Origin: Paulownia fortunei
Taxonomy: Eukaryota; Streptophyta; Magnoliopsida; Lamiales; Paulowniaceae
Direction: 5' to 3'
Assembly (NCBI GenBank): GCA_019321725.1
Contig: CM033107.1
Location: forward strand, 12,267,445-12,331,444
DNA length: 64,000 nucleotides
Positions 10,521-21,054 of the stretch are shown here, one piece after another (within the stretch, counting starts at the first letter, position 1; the number at the start of each line of letters is the position of its first letter). The notes below the pieces were generated by a model that had not been told where the DNA came from, made no database searches, and was given only the letters and a program-made list of their open reading frames with translations. The position numbers and the translations under genes were made by a program.

Positions 10521-10943
10521 TGATGTGGTATCACTTCTTTTAATAGTACTCCTTCTGAACTCGAGTTGTTGAGTGGGTCACTGCCTACATCACAAAAGTC
10601 GTTAGAGGTGCCGGGGGTTAACCCGACGAAGACCTTCTGACGCTCAAGTTAGTTCCAGAGCAAATAGATACAAGTCATAAATTTTGAGAGCATACAAGTG
10701 CGTAATTAATCGCATATCTTTCAATAATGAAAATTAAGGGTATTTATAGTGTTGATGTGGGGGTTTTCGTGGGAATGAGTATGGCCTAATAGGCTTAGCT
10801 TGGGCATTATAGCCCAATTTATCTGATTATCTTGTGGAACCCATGAACTCGATTCATTGGGTTATGCCTTTATTTCGCCCTATAATCTAAACAAACCTCT
10901 TGAACTTAGTCTTTTGCACTTATTTTAGGCTCATGTCCCATCA
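10521..10943 (-). repeat. 5' LTR of the non-autonomous element
   Basis: It is 423 bp, with minus-strand ends TGATGGGACATGAGCC and ...ACCACATCA, i.e. canonical TG...CA. It is the partner of 8026-8451 and is directly followed by the CTTTT target duplication. A TATTTATAG motif near 10739 on the plus strand (CTATAAATA on the minus strand) is a plausible TATA box, conserved in the partner LTR near 8250. Confidence 0.85.
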
Positions 10944-10948
10944 CTTTT

Positions 10949-11490
10949 CATACCTTGAAGAAACAATGAATACAATTGCTGAGTTTTCAGCCTTGGAGAG
11001 GGTATAGATTTATGCTTTGATAAAGGTTTTATTAGATGGTGGATTGAGCTTGATCCAATGGCTATCATACAAATCTTGCAAGGATAGCACAAGGGATACT
11101 GGCGACTGCAATAGATGATGTCTCGGATCTCCTTCTTTAAGAAACACATGGGCATTCAATTCGCAAGCATTTATAGGGAGGGCAACCAGATTGTGGACTT
11201 TCTCGCAAACCATGCTTGCACAAGCCAAACTTCAAGAATTTAGGCACTAGAGGAGTTCCCTTCTTTTGTTTGCCTGCCATATTAGATAAGATGCTTGGAA
11301 TTTTTCTAGTTTCAGATTCTACTAAATTCTTTTTCGGTTATGTTTTTTATTTAAAAGGTAGTATACTCCTCTTTTCCTATTTTTGAGTAATTTGGGTCTC
11401 ATGATAATAAACCAGTAGGATCTCACCAAACCCTGCTTCTAGGCATAGGCAATTTTGAGCAAATAAAAAATAAAAAATATGCCTCCATGT
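10949..11490 (+). pseudogene. Non-LTR retroelement tail: RNase H domain (part 2) and 3' end
   Basis: Directly after the target duplication the LINE frame resumes (YLEETMNTIAEFSALERG...). It continues through WWIELDPMAIIQILQ (about 11040-11085) to YREGNQIVDFLAN (about 11172-11212), the D-containing C-terminal motif of plant RVT_3 RNase H (usual form EGNxxADxLA). Reading it needs frame changes. The coding end is followed by 200 bp of T-rich DNA and an A-rich AAATAAAAAATAAAAAAT stretch at about 11461-11478, a likely LINE 3' terminus. Confidence 0.75.
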
Positions 11491-13277
11491 CATTTTCAAA
11501 ATTACATTAGTTCATTTGCATATTGTTGATTTTTCTGTTCATTTCTTATTCTCTATGAATAATTGCTAATTTAAATATTGGATGGTTTTTTCCAAGACAA
11601 CCCCGGCCCCTAATCGTCAGTTCGTGTAGCTGGAGAGTTTTTTTCAAGACAACCCCAACCCCTAACCTTCTGTTCGTGTCACATATAATGACAAGCATCC
11701 AAACAGCATTCTGGGAAGGAGTTGTTGACTTTCTATCATTTTGACTTCTATCAAGATACTTACCGCATCACCTAGAAACATACTTCATGCTCTTCCGAAC
11801 ATACTTGAGCACAAATGGTCTCGGTCCATACACTGGCTTGGGCCCAAAAACATTCCCTGCTGCGGGAAATTCCATCTGTGCTGAGGCATGAGAGTAGCCT
11901 GGTGCTGTCACTGGTATTCATAACATGCTTTTTGTCTTGAATTTGTATTGGGCTCATTCCTACGCATGATACAGAGTAGAATTGTGTTCTGACACAACTA
12001 ATATTGCTATTGCTAAAGATATAATATATATATATATATATATCAATATATATCTGCATATAGATACATATGATCCATCAATTTTAATTTGGTGAACTGC
12101 GAAAATCTGCTCTTACGGCTACGTGTGGTTCCTTGGATCTCATCTAAATTCGGTTTTCAGACTAACGTAAGCCAATCAAATTTTCACAGGCTCCCATATG
12201 GAGACAATAAGCCAAGAACTGTTCGTGCTGGAAAACGAAGAATTACATTCACACTGTTTGGATCTCAACTTGCAGGAAAATATAAATCTTAAGTTTCAAT
12301 AAAGCTGAGATTTGGAGTATTACAGAAGTTCCTAGAACTGCGAGTCTGAGTGCTAGTTTTTGGCATTTGCTGGAATGAGCATCTCAATTAATTAGCAGTT
12401 TTTCACTTTTTATGTTGCACTCAAATTGACAGTAATAATGATTTAAATTAAAAGTTATTTTGGCATTTGCCTTCAAAATTGAGCAAATGGGAACTGCAAG
12501 AAATCCGAACAGGGTTATGGAAATTCATGCTCTTGCATGAATATCACCTAGGTATAAAGATGCCACCTAAACCCAATTATTGCATTGCTCCCGGGTCAAA
12601 GTGCGAGAATATAGGCAAACATTGCCGTTGTATTTGGCTAAATTGAGATTGTGAACATCAACCAGATTTTGGCTAATGCTTAGAACAGAGCAAAAGTATA
12701 GGGAGTCAAATTCTCCGCAAGCAAAGCAAGGAATATGACACTGACCACATTGACTTGTTCTCCTTCAAGCACATTTGTGAAAACTAACGAAAAGGATCGG
12801 AGACTATTATCATTCTGTGCTGTTTCAATGAGGAAACATGGTAACATAATCAAATAACTTCCAGACATTTCCTAACCAACTCCCCCATCAATTAACAGCA
12901 CATGGTCCCAAACACTAGGGTGTCTGGTATTCGGCACTGCAAATCTGATAAGAGTCCATGTATAAATTGCATAACAAGGAAGTGCAGTTAGTTTATCACC
13001 TCCAAATACACATTTTCACAAGTAATTATCCGAGACAAATTAAATTGTGACAAGTAAACAGGACAGAAGATATCAAGCGAAATTGAATTTTGAATGGAAG
13101 AAGATTGTTTTGGATGCTAAGAGAATTTTCACAGCTCCCAGGCTAACTGGACCCAGAATCCTAGATTGACTAAACTATATGTTCTTACTTAGAAAATGTA
13201 TTTAAAATTATCACCTCAACCACAAAATCTGATATAACAAAACAGATGACAAACAAAGAAAAAACATAAACACATCT
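11491..13277. other. Intergenic DNA downstream of the Alba gene
   Basis: No gene is assigned. The part next to the Alba stop (about 12900-13277) should include its 3' UTR on the minus strand. Two stretches look faintly gene-like: 11770-11990, read on the minus strand, and 12180-12400 on the plus strand, which reads ELFVLENEELHSHC and then, in another frame, EIWSITEVPRTASL before an AATAAA near 12298. Neither gives a convincing exon set. An (AT)n run lies at about 12026-12043. Confidence 0.4.
11586..11685. repeat. 52-bp tandem duplication
   Basis: Two adjacent copies of a block containing CAAGACAACCCC, CCCCTAA and TTCGTGT lie at about 11586-11637 and 11638-11685, with several substitutions. 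No function is apparent. Confidence 0.7.
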
Positions 13278-16200
13278 TTAACTTTGCTCTTCACCATTTC
13301 CAGATCTCTCCTCTGCAGCAGCTGCCATCAATTCGTCAAATTTCTCCGTCTTCCCCAGCACTATCTCAATCTAATTAACAAATAGGAGTACATTCAAGGG
13401 AAAAATATATAAAATAGTGTCGTAGCAACATTATGAAACTTAAGCAGAAGAAGTCAAGCATGCATAACAACTACCTTCCCAACCAAAAAAGCCAAGAAGA
13501 AATGGAGAAAGAAAAATTAAAATAGTGTATCACCTAATTATAGCAATTTGAGCAAAATCGAATTGAAAAAATTGGAGGTGCAACACTGACAGCACAAATA
13601 ACGGAAATTTTTAACCGCAATATCATAGACATTAACCGCAGATTGTAAACCTACTTTGGCTTTTGAGATAGGTCGCCCTCTTGATTCATCTCTGATTTCA
13701 ACAGTGGATGTCATAATCTCTGCAGAGTGTCACAATCATCTTTGTTAGCTGTGCATATCATGTAAAACATTTCAAACTGCGCCAACAATATGATCTAAAG
13801 AAAATCTGAGTGAGAGCTGAGAGCCTTACTCTTCTCAACAGCAAATCCATTATTCTTCAGGATTTCAGCAACACTCACAACTGTGGAAATAGCTGCGAAA
13901 AATAGAAAAGCACTAACCATCAATAGTAATAAACTAAAGAAGGCTTCCGTGAAATGGAAGAAGTCCACTTTCTATATACTGCAGTTCAACAGTAAACTAA
14001 GATTTGCGGCTAAAAAAAATACACAACTCAATTTGAATGGCAGGATATATGTTGAAAGTGCTGCTGTAAATAGCTCAATAATAAAAAGAACAAAAATGGC
14101 ATCATACTATAATCCACAGGGGACTAACAGCCCAAGACACTCCATCTGTCCAGAGAAGGATAACCTCCTACAAGTCTAGGGACTGCAACTGTTGTCACCC
14201 ACTGTCTTATCCTATTAGCTTGGATTCAGATCAGATATTATATGTTCTTGTTTATCTTTTTAAATTTAAAGAAGATAGGGTTTGTCTTATCCATATCGGT
14301 TTTAAGCATGTGTTTTTTATTTTTTTGCATTATCAGTTGTTGTAATCCTAGCCTATATATTTCCACTTTCAAATTATGGATAAATCAGATCAAAGAATTT
14401 TATCTCTGTTTTCATGGTGCCAGATTCTCTGAAAACCAAAATTCCTCCATGGTAAAACCAGCCATGATGATGAATAGAGGAGAAGAAACCTCTTCTGCCA
14501 CTTCCGGTCAGACCTAGACTGAACAAAACCCTATTTCTACCCTTCAAGTCAATAAAAATTCGTCCCTGCATATTACTGCACATAAGCCCAATGGAAAGAA
14601 TTATTTCCAATGGGCTCAATCAGTGAAGCTCGTGATTTGTGGCAAAGGAAAATTAGCCTATCTTATTGGCAACGTGCAAGCTCCACTGAAGAATGATCCA
14701 AAAAACTTCACATGGCGGACAGAAAACCGACCTTGACAGCATGGTTAATAAACTCCATGGAACCAAAAATCAACAGGACGTACCTATTTTTCACTACCGC
14801 CAAAGCAATATGGGATGCAGCAAAACAAACATACTCGGACCTCCGGGTTGTGCAGAATGCGGTGTGAAGTGGAGAAAGAGTTTTGAAAAAGAGGGGGTTT
14901 GAGATCCTGGCCAGGCTAAATAAGGGGTTGGATGAGCTCCGTGGTAGGATTTTGGGTAGAGAGCCATCTCCGTTGACTGAAGCTGCTTTCTCAGATGTCC
15001 AAAAGGAGTAAAGCCGACGCAGTTTTATGCTTTTAGACAGTAGAACACGGCAAAACTCAGAGATTTCAGCTCTTACTGTAAAAGTAACACCAAAAAATAA
15101 TCGTGCTATGGATAACAAGAACAATCATGTGGAGAGAAAATGTGGTGTGAAAACAGCCTGGTCACACGAAGGATATCTGCTCGAAATTACATGGAAAACC
15201 TGCTAATTGGGTCCCACATAGTTAAGGTCAAGGCTTCCAAGCTCAGACGTCCAATTTGGAGCATGTTAGGGAGAAAAACCAAGTGACACACATGGCACAA
15301 CTCTTAAATAGATCTAATTCTACTCCCACAAATACCGATATCAGTTATTGTTCACTGTCTAAGTCTGGTAATTTTTCTTCAGCCCTTAAGAGTCTTAGTA
15401 AATTCTAGTCCTTGAATTGTAGACTAGTGCATTTGACCATGTGACAAGTGCTTCTGATTTGTTTATCTCCTCTTATCCTCCATGTGCTAGAAATACTACA
15501 TTCAAGATTGCAGATGGGTCCCTCTCTACAATGGCTGGACAAGGGATCAATAAAATTATCCAACCACTTGACAATAAATTTTGTACTCCATTTTCCAAAT
15601 CTTACCGGCAATCTTTTGTTTGTCAACAAGTTAATTCTTCAACATAATTGTGTTGCCAAGTTTTTCCCTCTTAGGTGTCAATTTCAGGAACTATCATTAG
15701 GGAGAACAATTGCCAGTGCTAGGATGAGCGAAGGACTTTTATTTTTATTTTTTTTATGAAGACATAGAGGATAGACAAGCTTTTAGATTTGGTTTAAACT
15801 CTGTTTCTGTTTCTAGTGATAAGAAAATAATGCTGAGGCACCATAAATTTGGTTACCCGAGTTCTCTGTATTCAAAAACAAAAACACTAAAAATCCACAT
15901 TTCCTTCAATTATCCATACTAAAAATCCAAGTACCTTTCAATTGGATGTGTATCAATTAGCTAAACATGTCCAGAGTTTCTATCCTCTAAAGCATATACC
16001 AATCATCACCCTTTACCCTAATTAATAGTGATATGGTCATTCCAGAGTTGCTACTTTCATCACGACGATGGTTTGTTATGTTTATTGATGATCATACATG
16101 GGTTACCTAGTTGTACCTTTTAAGAGACAAATCTGAAACCTCTCCAATTTTAAAAAAAAATCCATACCATGACAAAAACACAGTTTCAAACAATTTAGAT

Positions 16201-19200
16201 CTCGCATATAAATAATGCCTAGAATATTATAACTCTATTCTTAGAGATTTTCTATGTGAACAGAGAATTCTGCATCAAAACTCATGCATTGATACCCCTC
16301 AACAAAATTGGGTAGCCGAACGAAAAAACAGACACATGCTAGAGGTTACCCGTGCTCTTATGTTCATTATGCATATTCCTAAATACCTATTAGGTGATGC
16401 AATCTTACAACTTTTTTTATAAATCAATCTTAATTCTCCTCTCTCTCTTCTCACCAAATCCTACCCAAGGCTCAAACTAATCAATTCTCTTCCACTGAAA
16501 ACATTTGGTTCTACAGATTCCGTCCATATTTAACCCCATAACCAATCCAAAACTTGACCCTCGTGCATTAAAACCAATTTTCCTTGGGTATTCACCTACA
16601 TAGAAAGGTTACCTTTGTTACTTTCCCACTATCGTAAAATACTACACTACTCGGGATGTCACCTTTTTGAAGACCAACCATTTTTTCTCAACATCTTAGC
16701 ATCTTCACTTCAGGGGGAGATCATAATGATGAAGCTCGATTTTGGAAACAATTTCTTTACCCTTAGAAAATTTTCAATATGTCATCATGAATCTACAAAA
16801 GATACTACCACAACAATAGAAAAGTATCATCCAAGAACCTATCTTGAGTTAAGAGAGAGAGAGCTTCATGTTATACTCATACAAAATCAAACTTAAGGGA
16901 ATAAATACAATATTGAGTCTCAACACTGCCATGAGCCCGATCTGGTGGCATCTGAGTATATAGACAATTCAGGTAATTCTAATAACTCCTCATCTCATTA
17001 TCATAACAATCTAGATTTATCGATTGCTTTTAGAAAGGGAACTAGGACTTGTACTCTCCATCCAACAACAAATTTTGTGACCTATGAAAAACTCTCACTA
17101 TCTTTTCAGGCTTTTACTACTAAAATGTCTAGTGTTTAGATACCTAGGTCCATCCAAGAAGCTCTTGTAGATCCAGATTGGAGATCCAGATAGAAGAAAG
17201 CAATTATGGAGGAGATGGAGCCGTTGAGGAGAAAGGTACCTAGGACATAGTCGAATTGCCATAAAGGAAACTTGTTGTTGGTTGCAAGTGGTCTTCCCAG
17301 TGAAGTACAAGTCAATCGGAGAATTAAAAAACGGTGAAGTACAAGTCAACCAAAGAATTGGAATAGATAAAGCATGTTGGTAGCTAAAGGATTTACCCAT
17401 ACTTATGTTATAGATATACGAAGACATTTGCTTAGTGGCCAAGCTTAATACCATCCGGATTTTATCTTGCGGTTAATATGGACGTACTATTATTCCTACT
17501 TAACATGAAGAATGTCGTCCTCAATGGTATGGTGAGTTGTAAGAAGTTTACACGAAAATACCTATTGGACTTGAAGAAGATGGGAAGAATAGCTGAGTGT
17601 CTTCTTTAAGCATTAGAGAGGCAAGGAGATAGCTATCTGGATAGTATAGATAGTATATTTTGATGAATTTATGTTGACTGGAAGTGACTTATAAGCACTC
17701 AAGAACTTAAAGAAGTTGATGGCTGATGAATTTAAGGTCAAAGATCTCGGTCCCTTAAAGTACTTTCTAGGAGATGGCAAGGAATAGACAAGGGATTTCA
17801 ATTTCTCAGAGAATACATTTTAGATTTACTAAAAGAAACTAGCATGCTAGGATGTAAACTTGCTAACACACCAATTGAGTTTAGTTGATTTATCTATAAC
17901 ACACAAGGCCTGATACAGCATTCAGTGTGAGTTTGGTTGGTCAGTTTATGCATTCTCCATGTTAAGCACATCTAATTGCATGCAGTCTACATATTCTTAA
18001 ATACTTGAAGAAGACTCCTGGAAAAGGTTAATACTTTGGAAGACATGAAGACAGGAAAGTAGAAGCTTACGCTAATGTTGACTGGGCCTCGGGTTATTGT
18101 ACGTTGTGTGGGGAAATTTAGTGACATGTCGAAGTAAAAAACAAATAGTTGTAGCCAGGACCACTGCACAGGCTGAGTTCACAACAGTGGTAAATTGTGT
18201 TTGTGTAGCAATTTGGATTGGAAGATTGCTTGAAGAACTAAAGATAGATAGCATTGCCTATAACTTACATCACGATAAAACTAAGCATGTGGAAATTGAT
18301 TGGCATTTTATAGAATTGAATCTAGACAGTGGAGTTAATATTGCAATTTATGTGCCTACAGTTAAGCAAACAGCAGATTTGTTTATCAACGGTCTTCTTG
18401 GATAGGCTTTTGAATATTTGGTCGGCAAGCTCGGCATGATAAACATTTACAGCCAAGCTTGAGGGAGAGCGATGTCGCCCATGACTTATCCGATTAGCCA
18501 GGATTTAAACAAGGCATTATCAGCTATTATTTATCTTTTTAAAATTTGAAGTAAAGTAGATTGAGTTCAATTTATCTATATCGGTTGTTTAGGATGCGTT
18601 TTTTTATTTTTTGCATTGTCAATTAGTTGTATTCCTAGCCTATATATTGGTAATTTTCATATTATGAATAAATTTGATCAGAGAATTTTATCTTTGTTTT
18701 CAAAAACCACAATCAATCATCAGGTCTAGTGGAAAAGCCAAATTGTCTCCAAGCATATAGAAGAAATAGAGGTTAACAGCAACCACAGGGGCACCAAATT
18801 GCCTTTCTTATTACCTCAATCAAAGGTAGAACTGTCAAAATTGGCTTGTTTCATTGTCATCATTCCACTAGAGTAAAGACAGTTTCGTAACTATTAGACA
18901 AAAACTACTGAATAGAATAGTGAATATAACACTTAGTCTCATGATTTCCAAGCTTAGCTTTCTGAATGAGTTTATCAAACTTGCCTAAAGACTGCAAAAT
19001 AATTTAAGAATCATTACGTACATCTATTTCGCTCAGAAATTCTTTTTTCCTTTTGTGGAGGGGTTTTGCAGGCTGGGTGTCCAGGGATATGATTTTATCT
19101 TCAGCATCACCATATGTAAAATTGTATAAGCCAAAAATTACCTTAAATACTGCTTAAGTTTCATTTGAACATTGTTCTTTGTCCTAGTTTAAAGAAGTAT

Positions 19201-20739
19201 AAAACTCAAATTTCAGTAGTCCAAGGGCAATAAACTTTTCTACAGCAGTATCCATAAAGTATAAAATTTGCTGGTTATGATGATTTTCAGCATCTATCCT
19301 GCTTACAAGGTTTACCAAGATAAGACGATTTGACAATTCCTATGGTTGTTTAAGGGAATAAATACCATGTCCTTATGAGTAATTTCAAGCCATTCTAAAG
19401 TGAACTTTGCTTATTAGAAACTATTGATTGGAAAACATGAAAATGTTTGCGCTTTCACAACAAATATTAAATGAACCTTGGCCATAATAGCTAAAATATT
19501 GTCACTCACATAAATAATGCCAATGGAGACAAGCCCGAAACTCACTAGTTTGAGGGAGTCTGAGATAATTAACTACATTGATTCTACACTTATCTAATGC
19601 ATAGAAGTGAGAACAAAAGGTAACAGAAGCCACACAACCAGCATATTGTAATCATGAAAATATTGTTCATTGAGTTCTGTAGCTCGAAAAAGGACAACTG
19701 ATTGAGCGACTAGCCAAGTTCTCAGTTTGTTAAAGAAACAATAGTCAAATTGCAATAAAAGAACTGCAAAACCCTTGCAGCTTTTAATTATGTTGAAGCC
19801 TTGGTCAATTTTGAACTACTTTAAGCAAGTAGTGAATTTAGGAACATGGCTCTGCAACTCCAATGTATTTTCATTCTTAATAATTGCCAAAAAAAATGAA
19901 ACAGAAAGAAAGAGTAGCACTGGAAAGGGGCAAACCAGAAAGGCGGTTGGTTTATAATTGTCATCTAGAATATTATGGTTGCTTGAAATCAAGCAACACC
20001 ATATGGTATGGTAGCTTGAAATGAAGCAATGGATAAATGGTAGTACAGAGAAGGACCTTAATATTAACACAATATCTAACAAATTTTCAAATAGCCTGAT
20101 TCTGATTACGTAAACATAGTGTAAAAGAGTATTTTCAGAAGACCCTACTGGAGAAATTCTTAGTGTGGAGTAGTCATCAAATCAGTAATTGCACAACCAG
20201 AACCTAATCCAATATTCTTGACAACAACGTAGTACATCAACCAATATATCAGTAAAATGCAAAGACATGATACATTAAACCAACTCCCAACAGATACAAG
20301 AATGCTCAATCTACAGCTCAAAACAAAGGACATAAGAGCATAATATAAACAAGATTGTTATTACGGAAAAGAAAGAAATGAATGAGGCGAAAAATACCCA
20401 TCCCGAGAGCTGAAAGCTCGACCTCGTTGTGCTGCTGCATGTACCTCTGCACACGTTTCAAATTCCCAATTTCAGATCCACAAAATCAAAACCCAGATTC
20501 ATTCTTCTCATTATTTACACATATGCGAAAATATATAAGCACGAGACATCAACTATTTTGGAGAAAGAGCAAAAAAGGAGAAAAAATATCTAACAACCGT
20601 GACAATAGAAAGGATGTACCTTGGCGAGGTTGACGTAGAAGAAGAGGGGCTTTTTAGTATTGGAGACCTGGATTCGATTCTTCTTCTGAGAGTCTCCAGC
20701 GACGTTAATGTTGCTCACTCCCTCTGTAATTTCCTCCAT
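13278..20739 (-). CDS. Alba-domain DNA/RNA-binding protein, five exons, 129 aa
   Basis: Alba proteins are small basic dimers that bind RNA and DNA; plant members are nuclear or cytosolic and linked to translation and stress granules. Exons on the minus strand: 20739-20620, 20446-20398, 13892-13830, 13719-13655, 13370-13278. All introns are GT-AG and phases join exactly (390 nt including TAA). The start gives MEEITEGVSNINVAGDSQKK; the Alba fold follows from KKPLFFYVNLAKRYMQ through VVSVAEILKNNGFAVEK and IMTSTVEIRDESRGRP to IEIVLGKTEKFDEL, then a short acidic tail. This matches the usual length of about 130 aa for the short plant class. Every exon is open and conserved motifs are intact, so the gene is probably functional. 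Intron 2 spans 6.5 kb because of a copia insertion. The upstream region carries a telo-box and a site II motif. Recognition is from memory of the family, not a search. Confidence 0.93.
13893..14189 (-). other. Alba intron 2, host sequence 3' of the insertion
   Basis: This is AT-rich intron sequence with no coding features of its own. It carries the acceptor side of intron 2 (polypyrimidine then GCAG before exon 3 at 13892). The copia element starts at 14190. Confidence 0.7.
14190..14414 (+). repeat. 5' LTR of intronic copia
   Basis: It starts TGTTGTCACCC and ends CTCTGTTTTCA. It shares with 18470-18702 the blocks TTATCTTTTTAAA, TATCGGTT, TTTTGCATT, CCTAGCCTATATAT and GAGAATTTTATCT. The TATATAT at about 14354-14360, conserved in both LTRs, is the probable promoter TATA box. 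Confidence 0.88.
14415..14431 (+). promoter_or_regulatory. Copia primer-binding site (initiator Met tRNA type)
   Basis: TGGTGCCAGATTCTCTG directly after the LTR resembles the usual TGGTATCAGAGC of initiator-methionine-tRNA-primed elements, with several substitutions. It is the start point of minus-strand cDNA synthesis. Confidence 0.7.
14500..15230 (+). pseudogene. Copia gag remnant
   Basis: Across several frames it reads WLINSMEPKINRTYLFF and TAKAIWDAAKQTYSDL (about 14735-14840), typical of copia gag. It then jumps near 14850-14900 to RGFEILARLNKGLDELRGRI, a block that normally lies farther downstream. About 50-60 residues between them are missing, so there is an internal deletion. The zinc-knuckle region is visible but decayed near 15130-15210 (EITWKTC for the usual CWKLHGKP). 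No continuous frame exists. Confidence 0.7.
15425..16720 (+). pseudogene. Copia protease and integrase remnant
   Basis: Positions 15425-15530 carry the protease-side block DHVTSASDLFISSYPPCAR then KIADGSLSTMAGQG; the DSGA active-site box just upstream is not preserved. The following frame (LSNHLTINFVLHFPNLTGN) leads to the pre-integrase region. Integrase core motifs are visible at about 16078-16110 (MFIDDHTWVT then a TAG where W is expected) and 16290-16350 (PQQNWVAERKNRHMLEVTRA). At least five frame changes are needed. Confidence 0.75.
17140..18460 (+). pseudogene. Copia reverse transcriptase and RNase H remnant
   Basis: Reverse transcriptase begins near 17190 (KKAIMEEMEPLRRK-like, for WxxAMxxEMxAL). 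It continues through the KARLVAKGFTHTYG region (17370-17405, frame-shifted) to VYFDEFMLTG at 17653-17682, where the family has YVDD: the second catalytic Asp is Glu. DEFKVKDLGPLKYFLG is at 17726-17773. RNase H follows, with TTAQAEF near 18160-18180 and HHDKTKHVEIDWHFI (18271-18315). It ends TVKQTADLFINGL and VGKLGMINIYS before the polypurine tract. Confidence 0.8.
18470..18702 (+). repeat. 3' LTR of intronic copia
   Basis: This 233-bp LTR pairs with 14190-14414. Its first bases read CGATGTCGCCC instead of TGTTGTCACCC. It ends TTTGTTTTCA at 18702. Several small indels relative to the 5' LTR indicate an old insertion. Confidence 0.85.
18703..20397 (-). other. Alba intron 2, host sequence 5' of the insertion
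   Basis: No mobile-element or coding signature was recognised. It runs up to the exon 2 donor (minus-strand GTATTTTT directly below 20398). If both flanks are original intron, the ancestral intron 2 was about 2 kb before the copia insertion. Confidence 0.6.
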
Positions 20740-20831
20740 CGTTTATCAACTAGATTAAATGAAAAAAGTAATGGATTGATGGATTTTAGCGTTACGCACC
20801 AAAAATCTTGAGATAATAGCCCTATTTCAGA

Positions 20832-20854
20832 GGCCCAGGATTAACTATAGGGTT
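20832..20854 (-). promoter_or_regulatory. Alba promoter: site II motif and telo-box
   Basis: On the minus strand TGGGCC (20837-20832) lies about 95 bp upstream of the start codon, with AACCCTA (20854-20848) 10 bp further up. Telo-box plus site II (TGGGCC/Y) pairs are known in plant promoters of ribosomal-protein and other translation-linked genes. The match is by eye; the transcription start is unknown. Confidence 0.5.
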
Positions 20855-21027
20855 ATCAATACATACAATATGTTCTTATATTATGGGTTGTGTTTTCTCG
20901 GAGATGAATGAGAGTAATTAGCGTAGGAATGGGGATAGCATTCAGTTTTATTTCCCGTGTAGGAGAGGTGGGGGAGGAGGTTGCGTTTGTCGCTGTGTTG
21001 TGAACTTCGCATTTTTGGCCTTTTTGT

Positions 21028-21044
21028 CCCCCCCCCCCCCCCCC
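21028..21044. repeat. 17-base poly-C tract
   Basis: There are 17 consecutive C (G on the Alba sense strand) in otherwise AT-rich DNA, about 290 bp upstream of the Alba start codon. A long homopolymer of this kind is unstable and its length in an assembly is uncertain. Confidence 0.9.
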
Positions 21045-21046
21045 TC

Positions 21047-21054
21047 TAGGGTTT
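21047..21054 (-). promoter_or_regulatory. Second telo-box upstream of Alba
   Basis: The minus strand reads AAACCCTA, a perfect telo-box, three bases upstream of the G17 tract. If transcription starts here the 5' UTR would be about 300 nt. Which telo-box is used cannot be told from sequence. Confidence 0.45.

Larger units (their letters stand above)
8026..10943 (-). mobile_element. Non-autonomous LTR retrotransposon, 2918 bp, complete
   Basis: Two direct repeats of about 425 bp (8026-8451 and 10521-10943) bound a 2.07-kb interior. The element is flanked by exact CTTTT duplications (8021-8025 and 10944-10948), and removing it restores the RNase H reading frame of the host LINE. Orientation is minus: next to the right LTR the minus strand reads TTTTGGCGCTATCTGTGGGA, the leader type seen just inside some plant gypsy elements. 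Next to the left LTR it reads GAGAGTGGGGGG, a good polypurine tract. The interior encodes no gag or pol that I can see and consists largely of minisatellites and hairpins. It is best called a small LARD-like element. Confidence 0.85.
14190..18702 (+). mobile_element. Ty1/copia retrotransposon, 4.5 kb, in Alba intron 2, antisense
   Basis: The element has short LTRs (225 and 233 bp), a Met-type primer-binding site, remnants of gag, protease, integrase, reverse transcriptase and RNase H in copia order, and a polypurine tract (about 18459-18469). It reads opposite to the Alba transcript. Flanks GCAAC (14185-14189) and AAAAC (18703-18707) match at three of five positions, so the duplication is eroded or a boundary is off by a few bases. 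Many stops and frameshifts, an internal gag deletion and a damaged reverse transcriptase active site show it is non-autonomous. Confidence 0.88.

Noticed and set aside
11772..12059. 95-codon minus-strand frame next to an (AT)n run
   Set aside because: It includes the AT repeat, resembles no family I know, and a different minus-strand frame looks equally protein-like. I do not call a gene.
12089..12400. Plus-strand frames with possible splice acceptors and an AATAAA near 12298
   Set aside because: Segments such as ELFVLENEELHSHC look plausible, but no consistent exon set, start or homologue can be given.
14708..15124. 138-codon open frame on the minus strand
   Set aside because: It lies opposite recognisable copia gag and is a shadow of it.
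18097..18405. 102-codon frame as a separate small gene
   Set aside because: It is copia RNase H (TTAQAEF, HHDKTKHVEID) and belongs to the intronic element.
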